In this document: positions 10,714-22,029 of the stretch, piece after piece
How positions within the stretch are numbered: the first letter of the stretch is position 1
How the letters are laid out: every line of letters starts with the position of its first letter
Assembly (NCBI GenBank): GCA_022432975.1
Contig: CM039503.1
Span: forward strand, 53,008,466 to 53,072,465
Direction of reading: 5' to 3'
DNA from: Begonia masoniana
Taxonomy: Eukaryota > Streptophyta > Magnoliopsida > Cucurbitales > Begoniaceae
Length of the DNA stretch: 64,000 nucleotides
Translations under genes and position numbers: made by a program
The notes under the pieces: model-generated
What the model saw: only the letters and a program-made list of their open reading frames with translations
Databases searched by the model: none
What the model was told of the DNA's origin: nothing

Positions 10714-12252
10714 TCAAAAGCTTGAAATTTGACTAAGGTTAAAAAAGAGACCAGATGGTCCGTCTTCACTAACCAAAGCCAATCTCACGACATTTTCAGC
10801 TCCCTGAGCAGCTGTCATGACCCCAGTTCTACAATTGATATCGGTTTTGGCGTAGCTGGGGGAGACACAATTCACAAGCATGTTCGGATATTTCCTGGCA
10901 ATGATTCTGGTGTATGCATTCATGGCTGATTTTGAAATTTTATATGCAGAAACATGAACAGGCCAACCATTTTCTTTCAAACAGCCTTGCTTGAAATGTC
11001 TGAGAAACACCTTTATAACTTCGTCCACCCTCTCTTCAGTCAAGTTTTCCTCGTCATTAAGAACCCCTTTTGCCCACTCATTGGGAATGTACTGAAAAAG
11101 ACAGAACAAAGTTCAACAGTTTTCTCGAGTGGGTTTTGTCAATCTTTGCCTAAAGTTAGACCAGTTTTCAAATCTGTAACAGGATGTTCCGTACCGACAA
11201 ATGTCCCAACATGGATGAAACATTAACGATTCTAGGAGACTCTGATAATTGAAGGAGGGGTGAAAGTGCTTCCACCATTCTTTGAGCTCCATAGTAGTTT
11301 ATTTGCAGGCATTCTTCTGCCAGTTCATAATTCTGGGAAGCTATTTCGTTCCAATCCACTTTCTCTTCTCTTGGCTACACCAGCAAAGATAAACTCGATC
11401 TCGAAAATTAGAAGAGTTGGATTAAGATTTTGCGAATGGGAAGTTAAGGTACATAGATTAGCTATCATACCCAATTGCCAGCAGCTTCAAATGCTCTCAC
11501 CATAGCATCCCCATGGAAAATAATTCCAACGGTGGCAGCATTGTTCACCTGAGTGAGAATGTGTTGAGGAGGAAGAAGAAGACAAGAACACAGAGGAAAT
11601 TTCTCATGAGAAATAACTCGGTATTAAATAATTAACCAATACTGAGTATTATGTATGACCATAGAGCATATATTATATGTCAAGGTAAATGAGTGTTATT
11701 TCGAAAGGTTAATAGTTTTGGGAGATCATCTTTTTGAGAAAAATAATTTACATCTCGATATTTTAAGAGAGCTAGTTGACCTCTAGAATGCCAATTATTT
11801 CATAACTTCATCCCCGTCTTTTATCTTATTATTACACGGAGTCAATGGAGTGCTGTGTATATCTATAATCATGCTAGATTATTTAGAATAAAGATGAAAA
11901 ATACCAAAATATCAAGTTTTCCAAAGTGGGTTTTGAGGAACTCAGCCAAAGAAGCAACACTGGCAGGGTCAACAACATCAAGCTGATGAAAGAAGACATT
12001 ATCGGAGATCCCATCCTGTTGCAGAAGCTCAACAGCTTTCCGGCCTCTCTCTTCGTCTCTCGCAGTTAGAACTACAATCACCCCAGCTCCAGCCAATTGC
12101 CTGCATATTTCGAGGCCGATGCCTTTGTTCGCTCCGGTAACAACTGCGACCCTGCCAGAAAGACAGATGATTGGATAATAAGATAGATGGTAGCAAAATG
12201 CAGAAATTAAAAAAAAACCAGGGTACCTCTTGGAAGCTGATGAATCTGCCAT
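10714..12252 (-). CDS. SDR copy D, intact reductase with a divergent NNAG motif
   Basis: Exons 12227-12252, 11905-12151, 11471-11548, 11195-11374 and 10714-11091 give 302 residues. Exon 1 is three codons shorter than in C (MADSSASKR start). TGANKGIG (14-21), the Ser pair (about 170-171) and Tyr227/Lys231 of YKISK are present. The NNAGIGG segment reads NNAATVG, so the Gly that normally supports the cofactor loop is Ala; copy J has NNAAIVG. This may alter activity or specificity. There is no stop, frameshift or splice defect. The family is cytosolic NADPH-dependent ketone reductase; the substrate is unknown. Confidence 0.87.
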
Positions 12253-13410
12253 AGCCGATGGAGGTTGGAAATGAGAGGAAACTCAAAATTCTTGATTTAT
12301 TCCAAGAGATATTTCTTTGTTTGCGGTTGTCGTTGTGAGTTTAATTTGTGAACGGTGCATGGTGGGACTTCACGTACAACTAAAACCAAGAATTGCAAAT
12401 TGGGCACCCCATTTGTACGTAGATGATAACCAACAATTCAATAGAGTTGATTGTAACAATGATAACCACAAGACAACGCTAATAATCAGATGTTGATTGT
12501 AACGTTGCAACCATTATTTATCCCGTAGTGAAAGTAATATATTATTTTTATTTAATATTAAAAATAAAGTTGAAAAACTGATTACCAAAATAATAAGCAA
12601 CTTAAAACAGATTTACGAATTCAATCTCCAACCTAGCCCACCCCACCACAAAGAACTGATTTTTGTGAAATGAATTATCCATATTCAATTAAAATTTCAG
12701 TTTTTCCTATAAAATAATCGTTGATAAATTATGATATCTGTCGTCAATGGCTGATCTGGAGGCATCGTTAAGCAGTGGGATGGATGGGATCAGAGAAAGT
12801 GATGATTTATATCGTACGCTAGCAGGCACCTGATTATACCTCGGCAGACAAAAGCTATCCCATCAACTTGTCCCTTTTTTGTAAGCCTATTTTCATACTG
12901 AACGACGAGCCTAATTGTCGTTTTCAAATCTCCACTCTGTATGGCAGACAAAATCCGGGTTTAGGCGGTGGATCCAATCTTCAATTGGCGCGGTTCTAAG
13001 ACGACACGTGGAAGTGATGAGAATTTGAACGAACCTGATTGAATGTCTTGGTGATGAAAGAAAGGATGTGATTCAGTGGTTGTGGACATCACATCAATCT
13101 CTTAAACGTGATCTTGCTTTGGAATTTAATTGTTTTTTTATTGAATTTCATTGTTAATAGTTTCTTAATTAATTGATTTCAATTCAATCACTCAAATAAC
13201 TTAAAAACAATTTTAAGTTATTAGTCTATATCATATTAATGTGTAACAATAAGGAACATTATAAAAAATCATATTTATTCACAAATTTCGTTTTTTTTTC
13301 CTAATTAATGTTTCTATAACTGGTCACGGAGTAAATTGTCACTTTCTTTTTTCCCTCGGCTAGGATTGAGTTAGATTGTCAACTCTTTTAGTATGAGTTC
13401 TTAGTTCTGG
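12253..13410. other. Upstream region of copy D
   Basis: Spacer of 1.2 kb, almost colinear with 48632-49870 in block 2. It contains one small conserved frame (12747-12833) preceded by a TATA-like cctataaaata. Otherwise I see only AT-rich sequence. Confidence 0.4.
12747..12833 (+). CDS. Possible small 28-codon ORF, unknown
   Basis: An ATG opens a 28-codon frame beginning MADLEASLSSGMDGI and ending at TGA. A TATA-like cctataaaata lies about 40 bp upstream. The block 2 copy (49204-49290) keeps the frame with one Thr-to-Met change. It could be a true small gene, a first exon of a lost gene, or chance. I recognise no family. Confidence 0.25.
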   Translation: MADLEASLSSGMDGIRESDDLYRTLAGT

Positions 13411-13735
13411 TGTCACGACCCGGGAGGGGAAAATAACTCGGTAGCTGAGGGAATATGGAAGGAGGGTCGCAGCTGTTGCTCCTATGGTTGGTTTAGCAGA
13501 CTGTTTCTCCTGACATGACTCGGCTGGCCACAGGTATGACAGATGTAAGGGAAGTACTTGCTGCTCCCAAACGATCTGCCACTGAATCCGAAAGAACGAC
13601 TAGCACTGAAACCATAATCTGACACCGGTTGTTGGCCCTTTCTGATCATCTTTCCTTCTGAAGACTGACTGTCGGACCCAAGAGCGGGCCTAACATCTGG
13701 TTTAAGACTCTTCTGACCCTACCATCATTTTAATT
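13411..13735 (-). pseudogene. Ty3/gypsy gag zinc-knuckle remnant
   Basis: The minus strand near 13505-13545 reads CHTCGQPSHVRRN followed by Ser where the last Cys of a CX2CX4HX4C retroviral zinc knuckle would be. Flanking sequence is rich in Ser/Arg/Gly, as in gypsy gag. No pol sequence or LTR pair is attached. The copy at 49871-50185 keeps the last Cys but has lost the first one. Confidence 0.55.
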
Positions 13736-13740
13736 TGTTA

Positions 13741-14069
13741 AATAAAATTTAAATTTAAATTTAAACTTATTAATTGCAGGTCCAAAGAAAAAACAACAAG
13801 AAGCATGCCGTTCTTAATTAAATCAAACAAAGGGTACATCGCATAACTTCTCCATACCTAGTGGCTAATTTGGATATGTTGCCCACAAACATAGTACACG
13901 TGCCACGTGTACATAAACGTGATTATTGCACATAATAGTCCATTAATTAACCAATGCATGTCTGCCACGTGACAGTTTTATTCTATTTTAGCTAATTGAC
14001 TCTTCATCAACTACGAAACCCGACGTTTAAAAAACCATCCACCCCCGCCATCAAACTTCTGAGAGAGCT
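13741..14069. other. 3' flank of the Glu-rich gene with clustered ACGT elements
   Basis: No gene is seen. It holds a palindromic G-box pair (13894-13912) and another CACGTG at 13966-13971. Near 13812-13825 lies the empty target of the block 2 Mutator element (ttaaatcaa present once). Confidence 0.5.
13894..13912. promoter_or_regulatory. Palindromic double G-box
   Basis: gtacacgtgccacgtgtac is a perfect 19-bp palindrome holding two CACGTG cores, the binding site of plant bZIP and bHLH factors. In block 2 (about 61966) one core is mutated to catgtg. It lies downstream of the Glu-rich gene, so its target is unclear. Confidence 0.45.
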
Positions 14070-14571
14070 TTACTCCTTCTCTTCGTCCTTTGCATCCTCG
14101 AAGGTTTGCTGCTCATCCACTGGCGTCGGATTCTCGTCGGAGTTGGCCTTTTCTGATGTCTCCTCCGGCACAGGCTCGGGAGCTATCTTAGAATACTCCT
14201 TCTCAGTCTGCTGCTCTGTAGGTTCCTCTTCGTCTTCCTTTTTCTTTTCTTCCTCCACAATCTCCTTTGTTTCAGCTTCAACCGGAGCTTCAGAAACAAC
14301 AGTTTCCTTATTCTCCACCACAGTCTCTTCCTCCTTCTTCTCCTCTTCAGTCGGCTCCTCTAATGGCGTAGTCACCGATTCTTCTTCTTCTTCCTTAGTC
14401 ACTTGAGTCTTCACTGGTTCTTCTGAAGTTATAGTTTCCTCAAGCAGAGCTGTCTTTCCTGATACAACCTGCCGAACACAATATTCCAAAAAAAAAAAAA
14501 AAAACAGATTAATGAAACGATGAACTGAAAGTTATAGATTATTGTCCTGATCTTACCTCGACTGCGGCCAT
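14070..14571 (-). CDS. Small Glu-rich acidic protein, copy 1
   Basis: Two exons: 14557-14571 (MAAVE) and 14068+ read from 14468 down to the TAA at 14070, joined by a GT-AG intron of 88 bp. The protein has 137 residues and is dominated by Glu, Thr, Val and Lys (many EEE, TEE and KKE runs). It lacks signal peptide, Cys or a globular domain, so it is probably disordered. Plants have many small proteins that start MA(A/T)VEV and are Glu-rich; their functions are mostly unknown and I assign none. The frame is conserved in copy 2 (62140-62634) with few differences, which supports a real gene. The upstream TATA box is mutated relative to copy 2. The Ser-rich frame on the plus strand is its antisense shadow. 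Confidence 0.72.
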
Positions 14572-15214
14572 GGTAGCACTGGCTTAGATTACTGAAGCAA
14601 AAGGAGAGAGATGAGAGAAAATGTTGGAGCAAGAAAAGGCAAAACAGATTGAGATGCAAAAAACGATGAACTGAGAATTGGCTTATGTAGAGGTTGTAAA
14701 GGTCTGGTCTAAAGTCGTCATAATCACTTGAAGAATCTGGGAGCAGACATGATTCCATTATATTATGATTAAATATTTCACGTGACACTGAATTTAATGG
14801 AGATTATGAATCTTTAAGGGTAATTTTTGGCGGGTTGATGTCGGGGTTGTAGGAAGACCTTAGGAACATTCTCACCATTTTAAAGGTTTTTACCATTTGA
14901 TCTTTCACTTTCCCAACCTATCTTATATTTTTCTTTTAATTATTCAATCTCGGGAAAGTATTGGAACAGATTGATATTAATTCTGTTTGAATCGGGTCAA
15001 AAAATCAATGGTGAGTAGTAATTTTTTTGCAAATCTATTGTAGTCGCAAAATAATAAGACTTATTGTAAAACTTGATATTTTTAAGATTTTAGTCTAATA
15101 TTAAGTTTGAGTGAAATTTGTAAATTTTTTAAGTTGTGGGGTTATTGTGTAATTCTGTAAAATTTGATAAATAGAACAATGGAAACCATATTTTCATTTT
15201 ACTTGGAGCCGCCA
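14572..15214. other. Upstream region of Glu-rich gene copy 1
   Basis: 5' flank without a gene. The TATA position (14682-14689) reads TACATAAG on the minus strand, while copy 2 has TATATAAG. Relative to block 2 it also lacks a segment of about 77 bp (62904-62981). Confidence 0.5.
14682..14689 (-). promoter_or_regulatory. Mutated TATA box of Glu-rich gene copy 1
   Basis: On the minus strand this is TACATAAG, one substitution away from the TATATAAG of copy 2 at 62745-62752, about 111 bp before the ATG in each. Flanking bases are identical. Confidence 0.55.
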
Positions 15215-15654
15215 AAGAGAGAGAGATGATTGATCCGGCTTTGTGCATTTTGTCGCATTCAGTGGATAGGGGATTGTTCGTGATATTTCGTGCACCATTT
15301 TTTGGGAAAAGATTTCGAATGAGGTTAAGTTTTTGACCTCCATATTCGTGATTGAAATTTAAGGTTTTAGGTTATGGATGGATTTGAGCAATGGAGCTCG
15401 ATTTCATCTGATATTTCTGGATATATATTAAGATTGTGTACAGGTGTTGCATCGTTTGAAGACAAAAATCGGCGAGTGGGAGCGATTTCCACGATTTTTC
15501 ATTGCTGGGAATCGCCCAAGTGTTAACCACTATGGATGGTCGGTCGACATTTCAAGGCCTACGCTGGGAACAAAGAGCAAAATTATTTTTCATCTCAAAT
15601 TAATATTTTTCATCTCAAAATACCAAAATTATTTTTACCTATTTTGTTTTCAAG
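15215..15654 (+). other. Possible gene fragment, unidentified
   Basis: A short frame starting at an ATG near 15226 runs about 36 codons to a GT-like border (gaggttaag). Another frame opens after tgtacag near 15446 (VLHRLKTKIGEWER). The segment is kept in block 2 (63366-63700). It may be a fragment of a host gene; I do not recognise it. Confidence 0.25.
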
Positions 15655-16006
15655 ATTAAAATGCTTCCACCATTCTTTGTGAAATGAATTATGCATATTC
15701 AATTAAAAATTCAGTTTTTCCTATTATCAAATTGAAAATATATAAGATATTTTAATTTGGTATAAATGAAAACTTCTTATAAAAACTATTTATTCACCAC
15801 GTAAATTGTTCTTTTATATTTACCTGCCATCAACTTAAGAATCACGACACATGAGAGCTCTAAATAATTGTGGCTAATATTATGATTATTTTTTAATTCT
15901 ACATTTTAATTTCACCTCGTGTCTGTCATTAATTGAAGTAATAAATAACATAAATTATAAATAATTAAAAAAATATATGAAGTAAAATTAGAGGGTAAAC
16001 ATAACA
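15655..16006 (-). pseudogene. Decayed remnant of a further SDR unit
   Basis: Bases 15661-15680 (atgcttccaccattctttg) match SDR exon 4. The following AT-rich stretch aligns with the spacers that follow other units (for example 5590-5935), with many differences. It indicates a fifth unit in the ancestral array, reduced to about 20 bp of exon. The partner is at 63802-63999. Confidence 0.5.
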
Positions 16007-17476
16007 TGTCACGACCCGAGGAGGGTTCGGGGCAGAAATGCTAAGTTAGATGACCCGATCTCTCGAAAGAAAACCCGATCACCTGGCCCTAGACAACAGA
16101 AATGGCAGCGGAAGCCCATTCAGAATAAAGGAAGTCAGACCCATATTAAGAAAATCTCAAACACATTAGCATAATAAAATTTAATGCTCAATCCATGTCC
16201 AACAATGTACGAAAACTAAGCAAAACTCTAATCACTAGTTAGATTACAGACTCAAATCTAAATAATGTTCTACAATCTAAGTCCTTACTACAAAAAACGA
16301 TAAATAAATATAGGGAGAAGGAAAGTAGCAAAATCCTCCTCTTGCAACTAACCAGATCAAGCCCTAGCCACTCTTCTCCTTAACTCAATAAAGAACTTAT
16401 ACATAATGCATTTCAGTTAAAACTAAGTTTTTATCTTTCCTTTAGAAGAACATGATCCACATTCTACAATGATGCATGAGTTAAATAAAAAAATACTTGA
16501 AAACATCTTTTCTTTCTTTCATTTAAAACCCAGCTTCATGAGCTATCTACAAGATACTTATAAAACTCGTCACATATATAGTCAACTATACAATCAAAAT
16601 ATCATTACATTTTTCATAGAAAACATCCCAATGAAAAGGGAGTGTCACACAATGACTACTCCAGCACACCTCAAGGAAAAAAAGGTGATCGGAAGACCAA
16701 CAACGTCTCATAAGTCAGAAAGAAAATGTGATGATGATCAGGAGATCCAGCCCATCACCCGAGCAGTCGGTGACTAAAAGCCAACAATGTCACAACCCGC
16801 ACCAAAACTCACGCTGATTAGGCTAAGGGGTTATCGGGCCCGAAGGAACGCGTCATCACCGTCCTGTCATCCAGTGCAATATGTACAAGCAAAACTACCT
16901 TCGCACAATAGAACCGGTCCAAAGCTAGCCTCGTGATGTTTTGGCCCCAGACGACCCAAACATTAAGAGGATTCATCCTCCCAATATCCACAACAGAAAT
17001 ATCATCATACATGTTGAATAGAGGTGTTAAACGAGCGAGCCGAGCTGAGCCGAGCCGAGCCTAGAAAGGCCCGGCTCACCGAGTCTGCCGAGCCTGTCGA
17101 GCCCAACGAGCAGAGCCTAATGAGCTGACCTTAAAAAATTTTCAACCCGAGCCGGCTCGCGAGCCACAAGCCGAGCCGAGCCAGCCTAACGAGCCTAACG
17201 AGACGAGCTTAACGGGCCGACCTTACATAAATAATATTATTTTATATAGTCGTGTAAATAATAAAAATCTTTAATTAATAAAAAAATGACAATTAATTAT
17301 AAAAAATGGAAGAAAATAATATAAAAAATATAACGTTAATTATAAATTTGACATTTGCATCACTACAAATTAGACACATCCCAACTAGGTTGGCACCCAT
17401 CTAATTGTCAATAATGTGCAAAATGTCAAAAAAAAATTACAAGTTCAAAAAATACTTCAAAATTTAGATTACAATG

Positions 17477-19714
17477 CTAATCTTCAACATCTAAATTTTT
17501 GAAGTCTTCAAGTATTTCGTCCTCTCGTTGTTGGTTCCTCGTAATGGCGTCGTTCCAATCCTTCATGCAAATGAGTGCCTCCACAAGATCAGGTGCAAGT
17601 CGTCTTCGGCGTTCATCATACACACGTCCACCTGCACTAAAAGCAAACTCCGATGCTACGGTAGAGACCGGAGGTGTTAGTAGATCACGTGCCATTATAA
17701 AAAGAAAAGGATATGTGGTGGAAAACATTTTCCACCAATCTAAAATATCAAAGTTTTCTTCACGAGAAAATTGATATCGAGTGTCAAAATAAATATCTAG
17801 TTCATTTCGTATAGAACTAGAATAAACATCCGTATCTAATTGATTCCAAATATCATGAATACCACCAAATTGTGAACCTACAACATTTTCACCACCACTA
17901 GAACTAGCATGTGAAGAAACACGTGAACGACTAATAGTAAAATATTTAGATTCATAAGAAGAATATAAACTAGTAATTTCATATGTTATTTGATCTAAGG
18001 AAAATAAAGAAGTAGTTTGGTTCATTTCGCATAGAACTAGAATAAACATCCGTATCTAATTGATTCCAAATATCATGAATACCACCAAATTGTGAACCTA
18101 CAACATTTTCACCACCACTAGAACTAGCATGTGAAGAAACACGTGAACGACTAATAGTAGAATATTTAGATTCATAAGAAGAATATAAACTAGTAATTTC
18201 ATGTGTTATTTGATCCATGGAAAATAAAGAAGTAGTTTGTAAATTATTAGAGATTTTATTAATCATTAGACATACTCCTCTTAATTTATATCTAGGATCC
18301 ATTATACATGCATACAAAAAAATAGAAGGAATGTCAAGCCAATATTTTGTAAATTTTACTTCTATTTTATCAAGTATTTGTCTAAATTCATTTATTTGTC
18401 GATATTGTGTAAAACTACTCGTTAAGTTTATAAAAATTGGGAGAACAAGATGAGAAGTAGGATAGTAAATTCCCGAACACTCATTTGTAGCATCATAAAA
18501 TGGTTTTAAAAAATCAAGAAATATATTAGCCATATCACAACTAGATTTATCAAGATTAATATTTGGTCTTTTCTCATTAATAAAAGCACAAATAACTTGC
18601 CAATATGGCTTTGCATTTTTCAACATTAAATAAGTAGAATTTCACCTATTATCTACATCGGTTTTTAATTTTCGTGGTTTAAGTTGGGCAGCTTTACAAT
18701 AATCTCTATATTCTTGTTGCCTCGAATTAGATCCAATTATATAAAAATTTGCGGATCTAATTAATTCAATATGAGGCGCAATAAATGTCATACCATCTTT
18801 AACAACTAAATTTAAAATATGACAAACACATCTCATGTGGAAAAGAGAATCGTGAGTAGGATCTAATTGAAAATAATTTTTAAAATGATAAACAGCAGCA
18901 TTGTTAGCACTAGCATTATCAAGTGTTATGCTAAATATTCTATCTCGAATAGAATATTCTTGCAATATCGTTACAATAAATTTATAAATAGTAATACCAG
19001 TGTGAGGATATTCACAATTACGAAATCCTAAAATTCTTTTATTTAATTGCCAAGAGTTATCAATAAAATGAGAAGTTACAACGATATAGCCTATAGAATT
19101 ACGTGCACTTCATAAATCAGAGGTGATACAAATAGACATTGAAAGAGCACTTGAAAAAAATGAAATTAGTTCATTTTTCATATTATTAAACATTTTAATA
19201 ATATCATTTCTAGTTGTACTTCTAGGAACACGTTTAAAATTAGGAGTATCATACTCTTTCATAAAATTTTCAAATTCATCACTATCGGTGAATGATAAAG
19301 GCAACTCACATTGTGCTACAAGTTTTGCTATTCCTTCTCTCATTTTATTTTGTGAATATAAAAAAGTGCCACTACCACTAGCATTCAACAATCTTTGTGT
19401 AGGGTCTCTAACTTGCTCGTTTAAGTGACATTTTTGATAATGTCTAAGGAGTGTGCTAGTTGAACTACCAGAAATATATGAATAATTTTTAATACAATAG
19501 TTGCATTGACCTCTAGATTCTACTTTTCCACCAATTTTAATTTCTTTCATTGTAAAGTGTTCCCATACTTCAGACCTTTTGTTTCTTTTTTTTTTTTAGG
19601 TGATGAAGTGGATGCTTGTGCAGATGATGATTGTCCCACAGAAAATGTAGGAGTAAATTCTCTAATCTCTTCTACATCATCATTATCATCAATAATATAA
19701 TTACGAATATCCAT
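17477..19714 (-). pseudogene. hAT transposase (BED finger, RISC-type), broken
   Basis: Read on the minus strand: an acidic N-terminus (MDIRNY), then a BED-type zinc finger (CNYC then HYQKCH near 19420-19500), the central block with TLDNASANN and MRCVCHILNL (18760-18960), and the C-terminal dimerisation domain (PPVSTVASEFAFSAGGRV, about 17600-17720). The frame is broken several times, including in a poly-A run at 19590-19600 and near 18640. A 220-bp tandem duplication interrupts the C-terminal part. It cannot make a transposase. Confidence 0.85.
17801..18240. repeat. 220-bp tandem duplication in the hAT transposase
   Basis: 17801-18020 and 18021-18240 are almost identical. The duplication repeats the segment encoding the YESKY-SRSRVSSHASSSGGEN region and shifts the frame. 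Confidence 0.9.
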
Positions 19715-20679
19715 ACTAAATAAACTAAATATAAAATTAAAATTTGAATAATAAATTGATACCACAACGTTAATGTCCAGCAGAAGCTTGTAGGTGGTGT
19801 GAATTTATCAACTTCACGTATACAAAACCTAAACAAAAAATCATCAAAAAATAATTTTGTTAATATAATAAATTATAATTAAAAATTATGTACATCAATA
19901 CATTATACATACATGTAAAATCATTAAAACATTAAAAATATTCCTTGTTGGCTGATTGTTGAACACGGAAAGGATCAAAGGAAACAAATTGTAAAAAGAG
20001 AGAGATCGAGAGATTGAGTTGAGAGATTGAGAGATTGAGAGAAAATTGTTGGTGAAAGAAAAAGAAACAAGAGTGATGTATTTATAGGAAGAGCCGAAGA
20101 GGAGGGGGATGGGATGAGTTTCAGCACTGCAAGTTGCAACGGCCAATGCCTGGCCTGCCGTTGCCTCATGCTTGGAACTGTGCTGTTTAGGGACTAGGGA
20201 GTCAATGGCGATTGGCGCAGGAATACAGGATGACAGAGAAAGCCGAAAGGGAGTCGGCGTAGACCGTGGGAACGGCGAACAGGGCAGCCAAATCGACGGC
20301 CAAACTGCTGTCCTTCTGTTATTGCTAAGTGGTACAGTTAAGTAGTGGGCAGTGGCGAACTGGCGTCGGCGATGATGAAGATGGGTCATCGTCCTCATTC
20401 TGATTTCTGCCGACTGCCAAGTGCTGAGTTCCGACTTCCGAGTGCCGACGTCCGACTGTCTAAGGAGAGGGGGGCACTGGCGTGGGTTTGGCCAGGGGGC
20501 GAGGCGGCAAGCCCTGTCCCGTGGGATTCGCCGATCTGGGATTGGGAAGGGGGAGACGGGGCGTGGCGTGGCCCGTGGGAGTCGCGTCGGGCCGGCTCGT
20601 TGGCCCTCTCGCTGACGGGCTCTGCTCGGCCCGCCTAGCGGACGGGCTGGCTAGCTAGCCCGCCCATTTGTCACCTCTA

Positions 20680-21479
20680 ATGTTGAATAAACGTGCTCAA
20701 AACTCTACGTACATATACGTAATAAAAATCGACATGCTGGCGACCAATCCACCAAAATATATTTTTTTATGAAAACTATGCGATGCTAATGCAAAAACCA
20801 TAAATAACTTACCTCCTCAGCGAGTCCTTCTCCTCACGGGAGCTGCAATGGAATAGGCTCTAAGTCGGAGAAATCGTCTGAGAGAACGACGGGCAAAACC
20901 TCATTAAAAACTATAAGAGAGAAATGAGAAAACCAGTAAAAATCGGAAAAACAAGCGAAAATGGCAAAAATGGGCTCTCGGCCAGCGGTGGGCGCTCGTA
21001 GTCTGCCTTGGACCCGCGCAGTACCTACACTGGGCGCTCGCAACACCAAGGCAGAGTGCGCGGCCCGCGATGGGCGCCACCTCCAGCCATCTTTTCTAAA
21101 AAAAAATTAGTGCACTGCACTTAAAAAAATGTTTCCAAAATGTTTAAGCCCTAAAATCAGGTTGACACTGGATTTTAGGGCGACGAAATCAACTTCAAAA
21201 CCTTAAGCACTTTTCGACAAAAAACACACCAAAAGTCGACTAACTTTAAAAGCTTACTTCACCAAAGTTGTAGAGTGCTTTGAAATAGATGTTTTGATAT
21301 CAAGAACGTGTCGATCAGAGTCCTGCCAATCACGCTTCTCACTTTCTCTCTCCTCTTTCACACACTCTCCCTCTTCTCGATGCCGCCAAGGAAGGGAGGA
21401 AGGAGGGTGAATCCTAACCATTTTCCTCATTGACATTTGCAAATAAAATAATAATATTTTATTATTTTATAACTTAAAT
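20680..21479. other. Right part of the solo LTR
   Basis: No gene. The sequence is LTR and is homologous to 26890-27126 joined to 28526-28930, the same LTR before copy G. Confidence 0.6.
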
Positions 21480-22029
21480 CCCCAAAATTCATAGCGTAAC
21501 AACTTTACTTTAATTAAAAGTGTGATGATACTTGATTCCAACAATTAATCAAATTTGGACTCTTTGTGTGACACCTTACACGATAAAATCCTACTTGGAG
21601 ACTACTAATTTTCTGAACTTAGACCGTTTGTCTAAAATCGCACACATTGACCTATAACAAAAAAATTAGATCAAATTCACGATACATTATCAGTCAACAA
21701 ACGCGAAAAAATTTACTCACTTATAATTATAATTAAATAAAATTCTTGGATTTTACGTAAGATTACTCAATGATTTATATACTTCCCTTAAAACTGACTC
21801 TGCAAAACACTTACTGATCAACGTTTAAATTTTGACTTTCAACACAACCCGCGAAAGCATAAACCGCAGCCTCGACTATTCTCGTCATTAAAATTACATC
21901 GAAGAAAAATGATTTTAACATAGGGATTGCAGTCATTCCTTACAACATTCGAAGATCGAAAAGAAAACCCAAATTCGACAATAAGTTGAAAATATGAATA
22001 TCATGCACGTTTGAAACCATAATCATAAT

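Larger units (their letters stand above)
17019..20679. mobile_element. hAT transposon, 3.66 kb, transposase decayed
   Basis: Begins TAGAGGTGTTAAACGAGC and ends with the inverted CCTCTA end, flanked by a perfect 8-bp duplication atgttgaa (17011-17018 and 20680-20687). Subterminal sequences are packed with GAGCCGAGCC-type repeats. It holds a broken minus-strand transposase (17477-19714) and a GC-rich right end (20340-20640). Confidence 0.9.
16007..21757 (-). mobile_element. Solo LTR, Ty3/gypsy-like, with nested hAT
   Basis: Starts TGTCACGACCCG at 16007 after taaca (16002-16006) and ends near 21757 before taaga, a degenerate 5-bp duplication. Without the nested hAT the LTR is about 2.1 kb. No internal domains are attached, so it is a solo LTR left by recombination. 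A second TGTCACAACCC at 16788 suggests it may be a composite of two LTR fragments. Its right part also precedes copies A and G, so the insertion is older than the block duplications. Confidence 0.6.

Noticed and set aside
13996..14406. Ser-rich 136-codon plus-strand frame (also at 62066-62473)
   Set aside because: It is the antisense of the Glu-rich repeats (GAA/GAG read as TTC/CTC and shifted), with no domain.
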